Shown piece after piece: positions 59,901-64,000 of a DNA stretch of 64,000 bases; the first letter of the stretch is position 1; every line of letters begins with the position of its first letter. The notes beneath the pieces were generated by a model. It did no database searches, was not told the DNA's origin, and saw only the letters and a list, made by a program, of their open reading frames with translations. The DNA is taken from assembly GCF_032884065.1 (NCBI RefSeq), contig NC_088864.1, positions 22,372,994 through 22,436,993 of the forward strand. The letters are read 5' to 3'. The translations under genes were made by a program, and so were the position numbers. The DNA comes from Artemia franciscana (taxonomy: Eukaryota > Arthropoda > Branchiopoda > Anostraca > Artemiidae).

Positions 59901-62900
59901 ACCAATAATTGTGTCACCATAGTGCGATTTGTCTACCAAGATATAGGCACCATTCGAATTAGTTAAAAATGATTATGAATGTCCATAGACTAACATTTTC
60001 TGTGTCACGTGATTTTTAAATATCTTTTCAAGTATTAGTGTGTTTATGTTAAGAATAAGCTTATTTCCTTATTTATTTCTCCACAATCGAGGAGTATATA
60101 AGATACATAAATGAAATTACAAAAGAACAACGAAATACTTCTATAGAGGAAACAAATCATTTATATAAAATAGGCTTAATAACATATTTGAATAAAATAC
60201 GTAAGAAAAAAACAACAGCAAAATAGCAACCATTATTTAAATTCTGTAAAAAAGGGAAAAGGTTGTACACAAAGAGAAAATTTTCAAGCGTATGTTTAAA
60301 AATTGCGCAAAGGCATGTTTTTCGAATTCGTTTACTGTATAGCCTTGTCTCTATCTTCCTAACAGAAATGGTAATTCAGATCTTTGTGTACGTGGACTAG
60401 AGTCGCCTTGAACTAACTTTTCTATAATTTAGATTTTAACTAAAGAATACGTTTGATATTCAAAAAATTACTAAACACTAGTCAACAGTCATTACATATA
60501 GTTATGTCATTGGATTTGTTTGAGTCTCAGAAGGTGAACAAAGAAGTTGTGTTAAGATCTTTAACCACCATCATCTTTTCTTCTTTTTATTCTTCTTACG
60601 TTTTCAACCTTATTAAGACAATGATCCTTGCTATTTATACTCATTACTGTTTACATTTCTGACAAATAAATTTTGAAGGGTTTTAGTGGGCTCGAATGAG
60701 CCCACTAAAATGGGCTCGAATGATCCTACGATACGAAGTGCCCTTGTCTAAACCAAAAAAATTAGTAAATAAATAATATATTGTGCCCGCATCACTCTTT
60801 ACTTAAGCAGCGCTATATAGCACTGTCTATGATAAAGAAAAAAGTACAAGTTAAATACTACAGTCGTTAACATTACTTAAATAACTATTCCTGAAATAAA
60901 ATGTGAAATAACAAAGTTATAGGAGACAAACGCAAGTAGGCACAGCTTCTCAGATCAAAATGTACGCATAAATAGCCTCCTACCCCTACAGATGTACGTC
61001 AGCTTTACTGAAATAAAGACCAAAGTTTTAACAAAGCTGACCTTTAAGGAGGGGAGGAGGGTAGTCGATATTTCATAGGAGAGTTAAAACCAAAACAAAA
61101 CTAAACCTTATTTTCGTAACTAAATTAAAAGATTTATGATCTTGAATCCAATTAATTTCCGACAGTAGTTTAAAGATTTTTTAAATAAGAATTTTGAAGC
61201 ATCCTAAATAAAGCGACCTCTTATTTTACCTTTCAAACAGCATGGCACTCTTGCAAAATCAACTCGAGTAATATCACAATACATAGTAGAAACAAACAAT
61301 GATATAAATATGAACATAATTCTCACGTTGGGTATTCAATATGCCTGAATCCTGTGTGTCGAGGGAAAATATCAGCAATGGGCGAAACAGCTCCAATAAC
61401 CCATTTGTTCGATCTTCCACAATCAAAATATGGCCTTGTCCACAGAACTGGACCAGGAACTTCATCAGCACCAGGAGGTCCATGAAATGTAAAAGTTTCA
61501 TTTGTATTATTTGCGTAACGAATTCTTACTTGATACGTAGTTTTTGTGTCCTGCCGTTTATCAACCCGATCCGGTAACCAAAGTTTGTACCTAAAATACA
61601 GAATTTAATTCAATAGCTGCACACTGTAGTCCAGAACAGGGTAGCCAAAGAATCATACAAGGAATGAACCAGATCAACGCATAAAGCGAAAACTCTTGGG
61701 AGGAGACATCAGCTGTACTTTCAGTACCAAGAACAGAAAACAAGTTTTCTTTAGGCGAAAAGAAAGAATAAAGCAGATAATCAATTGAGTAGTTCACTAA
61801 CACAACAGCAGACAAAAAATAGCAAAATTACCTCTTGAAGGGATTGGTCTAAGTTGGTAGAGTTTAGATTTAATAAATGTGTACTCACACATTCCAACCC
61901 ATAATGAAAATATCTTTCAGAAGCAATTATCACCACAGTCCCTTAAACAAGGACTTTTGCTAATTGAGATTGGTCACTCCATCAGCGACAACGTAGCCAA
62001 TATAATCCCAGCAGATGTTCCTTAGCATCTCTGGGGCTTTATTCATAAGAAAGTTGAATTGAGTAAAAAAGAAAAAATAAGCTAACCACATTTAAGGCCA
62101 CAATATAACTTTGCAGCATTGCCATAGGTTGTTCCCTTACTTTGTTTTCGATATTTCATTTACTATATTACTTAATTCAATTTTCCTGTTTGTTTTTTTT
62201 TTTTTTTTCATTTTTTAACTATGACAATTTAAATTTTCGGGGGTTCGGAGGAGAAATTCACCAGCACTTGCGCGTAACTTCATTTGGCATTTTGAGTATA
62301 AAACAAACAATTTTTCGATTTCACTTTTCTTTTTATTGGTTTTTATGGTCAATTCGATAGCTTTTAAAGCTCATGTTGCATTTATTTAAACCTTTTTTGG
62401 ATTTATTTTCTTTTGCTGCCAGGTATTTTCCGTCGGCCATGTTACTACGTACTGTGACGACAAAAATAGAGCTTGTCTGTTGACAACAAGTGAACAACAG
62501 CCTTCTGATGAACTCTAGAACTCTTATTTAACTAAAAAATCTAGTTATTCTAAAATACGCTATTTTTTTCCTTTCGTCTATTTCTACATAATAAAAAGGT
62601 AAAAAGAACTATTATGCATACTGAAGAGGTCAAAAAATAAGTTTATCGCATCCCTTAACAAAAAAAGCGCATGTCTCTGATACACGACTTAGAAGCATAA
62701 CGATTCAAACACAAGCCTTAAAAATTAATATGTTCTGAGCAAATTAAGTAATATCTGTTGCGTTACCTCACATAAAAATTATCTGTATATTCAAGATACA
62801 TCACAACAATAACTGTTTAGTAATACAGGCGTGCATTTCGATTGTAATAATCTAAAGGAGACATTTAACCTTTTTTCCTGTCAAACTGAGATTTATAGTC

Positions 62901-63542
62901 CAGTCCCTTAACATCAACTTGCTCTGCTCCCCACTTCAGTCTTTCTATATCCTATTTTGTTGTAAAAACACTTGGTTGTCCATAATACACTTTAAGAAGT
63001 ATTCAGAGACTGGAGATTCCATTAGCAAAATTAACTTTACATGTCTTAGAGGTACACATAAACCATCCTTGTTCTAACAACTGGCACTAAATGGTCAGAA
63101 AATACAAGCTGATTTTTCGTTCTTCCTCTCACTTGTAAAATTTACATTGTGATGCAAAAAAAAAAGTTCAACCTACTTCTTCTAAAGCAAGGAGGTACGT
63201 AAACGAAACTAAGTTCTTTCGCCTCTTTAACCTGGTCTGTAGAACAGTTACTGTGGTCAGTACACAAAAACAACAATTTTTTTTCTAGAAGAGAGCATCT
63301 GGTGATTTTTAGAATACTCACAGCCCAAATTTACTGCTTATTGACAAACGTCTTTTGTGCTAAGCAGGTCAGCGTATGTGCATCCTGGAAACAAAATTAC
63401 TCACCAGTCGTTGATTCTGTAGAAATCACTAGTGTAATTCTGACTCTTGCTGTATGACGGTATTGCACCTAAATCCCGGACATCAAGTGTGTTCAATGTA
63501 GAATATCTCTCAAGGTGAATTGGATCATTGTAATCATCAGCC
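37736..63542 (-). CDS. Double Cache-EGF protein, GPR158/179-like ectodomain (3' part, eight exons)
   Basis: Eight exons (63542-63405, 61590-61327, 55785-55493, 52642-52326, 47996-47599, 45491-45360, 40203-39931, 37838-37736) keep phase and give about 638 residues plus stop; the 5' end is off the window. Each of two modules has a Cache-type domain ending in PYFDCG...KW, the linker V..DLE..DINQCP and an EGF-like domain. That order (Cache, then DI(D/N)QC, then EGF) is the ectodomain layout of the orphan/metabotropic glycine receptors GPR158 and GPR179. Here it occurs twice, and the last exon gives a hydrophobic tail and a stop where that family has a Cys-rich stalk and seven helices. Several NxS/T sites fit an extracellular protein. 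Ligand and role are unknown. The alternative is two adjacent genes, which the matching splice phases argue against. Confidence 0.75.
38270..38855 (+). pseudogene. LINE reverse-transcriptase remnant
   Basis: A broken frame with VPIHKK near 38297, NYRPTSLTC, LKIHAIAVYTTGDCLAGFQ near 38330-38440, and a degraded GMHLYICLTLF at the GV.QGC.LSP position near 38700-38730. It shares the middle block with the remnant at 15640-16340. Confidence 0.6.
38856..39625 (+). mobile_element. Truncated, decayed RTE copy
   Basis: Begins at ACGGATCATTTTGATGG, corresponding to a point just before the YADD of the RTE at 23130-26250. It continues through LELDYNDDLEHT (Ala of YADD changed to Asn), EEDLLDVF, FGTRLTDHISN, the WPGHAL region and a TAGTTAGTAGTAGTAG tail near 39600-39615. 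It is inserted beside or within the older LINE remnant to its left. Confidence 0.8.
39931..40203 (-). CDS. Cache/EGF gene exon, EGF-like domain 2
   Basis: Encodes GVVSVTMDLEQLDINQCP followed by an EGF-like domain (Cys in NKC, SYC, YKC, EC; the sixth comes from the next exon). The GGYKCECIQGYEYP stretch is the typical C4-C5 segment of an EGF domain. Acceptor TTTAAG, donor ACAAG|GTCAGT, phases 2 in and 2 out. Confidence 0.9.
40570..40820 (+). mobile_element. 5'-truncated RTE copy (3' end only)
   Basis: Third short copy of the RTE 3' end: TTTTGCGGATAAAGGATGAC, GACCAAACGAAAAGCAGG, then TGTTGGCTTCACGCGGCTTG and TGAGTTGTTAATAATAATAG as the tail. It lies in the 5' flank side of an exon on the other strand, within the Cache/EGF intron. 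Confidence 0.8.
41215..41335. repeat. AT-only low-complexity block
   Basis: About 120 bases made almost wholly of A and T (TTAATTAAATTAAATTTA-like), with very little G or C. Confidence 0.9.
41700..42790. repeat. Tandem array of about 100-bp units
   Basis: CAATAGCTAGGAGACTTCAT-like cores occur near 42034, 42133, 42232, 42322, 42471, 42570, 42671 and 42768, so the period is near 100 bp with one irregular step. Each unit also has CAGCAGCCAGCATTTCAAAT, GCTAATAAAAATGTCAATTA and CTTTTCTCTTTATCAAGAT parts. About eight diverged units are recognisable from roughly 41945. The stretch before that is unassigned. There is no coding capacity. Confidence 0.85.
42791..43629. other. Intron sequence, nothing recognised
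   Basis: Short open frames at 42932-43132 and 43320-43502 have no recognisable motifs. A G13 run lies at 43503-43515. Confidence 0.5.
43630..44640 (-). pseudogene. CR1/jockey-like LINE reverse-transcriptase remnant
   Basis: On the - strand, in order and in changing frames: RFRAKHSTEHGCAF near 44490-44450 (the QFGFR..HSTE motif), VEFGFSQGLVLELVLVL near 44280-44230 (in place of GVPQGSVLGPLLF), FTDNSILGTTA near 44110, MIWCNINCLTLNVDMSRFF near 44010-43960, and FVQFLSILLDENLLF near 43870. The order is right, but stops are frequent. Confidence 0.65.
45360..45491 (-). CDS. Cache/EGF gene exon, end of Cache domain 2
   Basis: Encodes AAEMRHGWWSPPYFDCGG then KWVVTYSAPFFGWDSLK, the conserved closing strands of the Cache domain. 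Acceptor TTCTTACAG, donor TTCAA|GTAAGA. The parallel exon of module 1 (61327-61590) has the matching PYFDCG...KWV..A.SP block. Confidence 0.92.
45600..47204. other. Intron sequence, nothing recognised
   Basis: AT-rich, no protein-like frame and no obvious repeat. Confidence 0.6.
47210..47276. repeat. (TA)n microsatellite
   Basis: About 33 TA units with one early CA interruption, next to an AT-rich stretch. Confidence 0.97.
47599..47996 (-). CDS. Cache/EGF gene exon, core of Cache domain 2
   Basis: 132 codons beginning IVDHREVFTGNRIADRPLS and including LALVLGNTRIWGAGTFWDRR, FAPYAYKEQLN and a KYYLKIRVRSEEYAQ helix. NRT and NKT are possible glycosylation sites. Acceptor TTTCGTTTCAG, donor TACAG|GTAATA. 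The acidic, aromatic-rich pattern fits an extracellular sensor domain; the ligand-binding residues cannot be named from sequence alone. Confidence 0.9.
48330..48660 (-). repeat. tRNA-derived SINE
   Basis: On the - strand the 5' part has an A-box-like TTAGCTCACTAGAC (48636-48623) and a perfect B box in CAGGGGTTCGAGCCCTGG (48599-48582), whose flanks form the 5-bp T-arm stem. The expected acceptor stem does not pair, so it is not a working tRNA. A non-tRNA body follows to 48370 and a T-rich end. A related body without the tRNA part lies at 63790-63960. Confidence 0.65.
48690..50145 (+). pseudogene. piggyBac-type transposase pseudogene
   Basis: Pieces of a piggyBac (DDE_Tnp_1_7) transposase run along the + strand: PPFTGKHSVLLNLNEEVDA near 48789, SVDEMVIPFKGRSSLKTYMV and KIWVYSGVSRYVYDFEPY (49167-49300), and KVYFSNFFTSIILVETLAKE near 49395-49455. 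SLTSHYKNDF-RNKRWYSRPF follows (49707-49770). The C-terminal Cys-rich finger runs CREQTCYRKTRFECKKC (50043-50093), then, after a one-base frame change, FCPECFERF. Stops at 48938, 49240 and 49488 and several frameshifts inactivate it. At the DN position of the second catalytic Asp it has SN. Confidence 0.85.
50620..50960 (+). repeat. Dispersed repeat family C, copy 1
   Basis: Shares landmarks with 56835-57210 in opposite orientation: GAGCTCTACGAAGCTTTTC, GGTCCACACTTTCTGTAAG, TTTCTAGGAATAAGCTGAAA, TCGGGGTGCTAGGAACAA plus an A-run, and ACCAAAGTGTCGCTCTCGCA. A partial third copy of the end (ACCAAAGTGTTGCTCTCGGA) lies near 58115. Confidence 0.75.
50961..52325. other. Intron sequence, nothing recognised
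   Basis: No protein-like frame found. The short frames at 51699-51893 and 51817-52077 have no motifs. Confidence 0.5.
52326..52642 (-). CDS. Cache/EGF gene exon, start of module 2
   Basis: Two bases plus 105 codons: IQKLPHNWQKAEPWLRAQYM, a TPAGANLNSGTKNIASMLNY stretch, GDVGFGAESQFENEAKMAVR and a LANFYSAYLQ helix that opens the Cache domain. Acceptor CGATTTTTTAG, donor CTCCAG|GTATGA. The incoming phase matches the donor of the module 1 EGF exon, forming Trp at the junction. Confidence 0.88.
52643..55492. other. Intron between module 1 and module 2
   Basis: I looked here for a seven-helix domain or a promoter with a new first exon and found neither. The frame at 54535-54810 on the - strand is hydrophobic in part but has no receptor motif. 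Confidence 0.5.
55493..55785 (-). CDS. Cache/EGF gene exon, EGF-like domain 1
   Basis: Encodes YTAVSVMEMDLERIDINQCP, then an EGF-like domain with six Cys (NQC, DRC, TEC, YQC, RC, FQC) including GGYQCRCKPGYRLP, and ends EQYKNAFQCEKIG. NGT is a likely glycosylation site. Acceptor TTTATAG, donor GGAT|GTAAGT, phase 1 out. An alternative acceptor eight bases downstream would break phase. Confidence 0.92.
56430..56830 (+). pseudogene. CR1-like LINE remnant, N-terminal reverse-transcriptase region
   Basis: A + strand frame reads FVRRFGDAKENPAEIQIMSD, then INIANELNDCFPSTFVRQ, and after stops SDSEIRPKV and a KGPNQINLELLK piece. This is the usual run-in to the palm of CR1-type reverse transcriptases (EI..ELN..F...F, then ...GPD.I....LK). 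Confidence 0.6.
56835..57210 (-). repeat. Dispersed repeat family C, copy 2 (inverted)
   Basis: Reverse complement of 50620-50960 with the same landmarks. The A-run of that copy appears here as a T-run of about 60 bases at 56859-56920. The repeat sits directly after the LINE remnant at 56430-56830. Confidence 0.75.
57803..58062. repeat. Direct duplication of about 150 bp
   Basis: CGGCTGTTAG...CATAATCAT, CAATGAGGGGT and GTTGGTGTACCTAGTATTTA occur at 57808-57885 and again at 57954-58060. A small internal repeat of GTTTGCAACTTTTGCAAGTT and GTTTGCAACCTTCACGAGTT lies in the second copy. Confidence 0.8.
58510..58860 (+). pseudogene. CR1/jockey-like LINE remnant, palm region
   Basis: Broken frames read YFNKAFDWV near 58507-58533 (KAFD motif), a GDPHG..VLGPF piece near 58611-58640 (GVPQGSVLGPL position), and STPLFADDTNLGATKASLLL near 58713-58770 with the active-site FADD intact. 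It may be the downstream part of the element starting at 56430. Confidence 0.65.
58861..61326. other. Intron sequence, mostly unassigned
   Basis: No gene recognised. A perfect 13-bp hairpin (TTTTAGTGGGCTC / GAGCCCACTAAAA, loop GAAT) lies at 60681-60710, followed by a partial repeat TGGGCTCGAATGATCC. Confidence 0.5.
61327..61590 (-). CDS. Cache/EGF gene exon, end of Cache domain 1
   Basis: 87 complete codons: YKLWLPDRVDKRQDTKTTYQ, RYANNTNETFTFHGPPG, then LWTRPYFDCGRSNKWVIGAV and SPIADIFPRHTG. It aligns with the module 2 exon at 45360-45491 (PYFDCG...KW) but carries an extra N-terminal strand region. NNT and NET are possible glycosylation sites. Acceptor GTATTTTAG, donor CCAAC|GTGAGA. Confidence 0.92.
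61591..63404. other. Intron sequence, nothing recognised
   Basis: AT-rich. The frames at 61591-61815 and 62142-62360 carry no protein signature. Confidence 0.55.
63405..63542 (-). CDS. Cache/EGF gene exon, within Cache domain 1
   Basis: 45 complete codons: DDYNDPIHLERYSTLNTLDV, RDLGAIPSYSKSQNYTSDFY and RINDW, the last residue completed across the junction. Acceptor GTTTTCAG, donor GACTG|GTGAGT. It starts in phase 2, so at least one more coding exon lies beyond 64000, carrying the start of Cache domain 1 and any signal peptide. Confidence 0.88.
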
Positions 63543-63789
63543 CTGAAAACAATCAAAACAATCAAATGCGCATGTAACTGCGGTCAAGTTGCAACCAATT
63601 TGACCACATAATACAAGACAACACAGAACCTGAATAACCAAATAGTACAGGAGGGGGTGCCAGAAGATATAATGGCAAGTGTAAAAGCTGAATAGCTGCC
63701 ACCAACAAGCTAAATTATTATAAAATAGAAGTTACATACGCACAGAGTAACAAAGTTAATATGCATCCATAGTAACGCACATTTGCAGC

Positions 63790-63960
63790 AAGTAAGTATA
63801 TACGACGGTACAAGCCTCTCAAGGTCCAAACAGGCGGTGCTGATCACCATTTCGTCGCCCTTCAGCCAGGAAATGCAATGGGAAGTTGGGGCCAGTCATC
63901 CTGTATTTTCAACCACCCTTCCTGCAAACTCAAGCTTGCAGGGAGGGGATGGATTAAATC
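63790..63960 (-). repeat. SINE body fragment
   Basis: Similar to the body of the SINE at 48330-48660: AGCCAGGAAATGCAATGGGA against AACCAGGAAGTAAAATGAGG, and CAACCACCCTTCCTGCAAAC against CGCAAACCCTTCCTGTTTAC, in the same order. The tRNA-like part is not present. Confidence 0.55.
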
Positions 63961-64000
63961 ACTAGCTTTTAAGTGACCAAATTGGATGAGGGTACCAAAA

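Overview
This is an AT-rich nuclear window from an animal, almost certainly an arthropod. It has intron-split genes with GT/AG junctions, long introns, TA microsatellites and many decayed non-LTR retrotransposons, DNA transposons and SINE-like repeats. The style of the dispersed repeats suggests a crustacean such as a brine shrimp to me, but that is an impression. I found no bacterial operon, rRNA gene, intact tRNA gene, CRISPR array or virus.

Two host genes can be assembled exon by exon. On the + strand, five exons between 9899 and 31826 join in phase into a complete 332-residue torsin, an AAA+ ATPase of the ER lumen and nuclear envelope. On the - strand, eight exons between 63542 and 37736 join in phase into the 3' part of a large extracellular protein. 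It carries two successive Cache-plus-EGF modules resembling the ectodomain of the GPR158/GPR179 receptor family. It then appears to end in a short hydrophobic tail instead of the expected seven-helix domain. The two genes converge, with about 5.9 kb between their stop codons. The first exons of the - strand gene lie beyond the right edge.

Layout: 1-4575 holds two adjoining LINE copies (a decayed RTE-like one and a fuller CR1/L2-like one). 6190-7032 is the 3' end of a Helitron with a terminal hairpin, a helicase remnant and an internal minisatellite. 7905-9690 is a dispersed repeat with a long inverted repeat. The torsin introns hold a large foldback repeat, a pogo-like transposase fragment, LINE and Mutator-like remnants. 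In the last intron is a PHD-finger LINE (22243-29990) split by a later RTE element (about 23130-26250). 32285-40820 holds three more 5'-truncated copies of that RTE family, a 247-bp tandem duplication and a small GC-rich block. Introns of the Cache/EGF gene hold an array of about 100-bp units, a CR1-like LINE remnant, a tRNA-derived SINE, a broken piggyBac transposase gene and an inverted pair of a third repeat family.

Nothing suggests that torsin and the Cache/EGF gene work together beyond both belonging to the secretory and membrane system. The least expected item is the duplicated GPR158-like ectodomain that seems to lack its receptor core.
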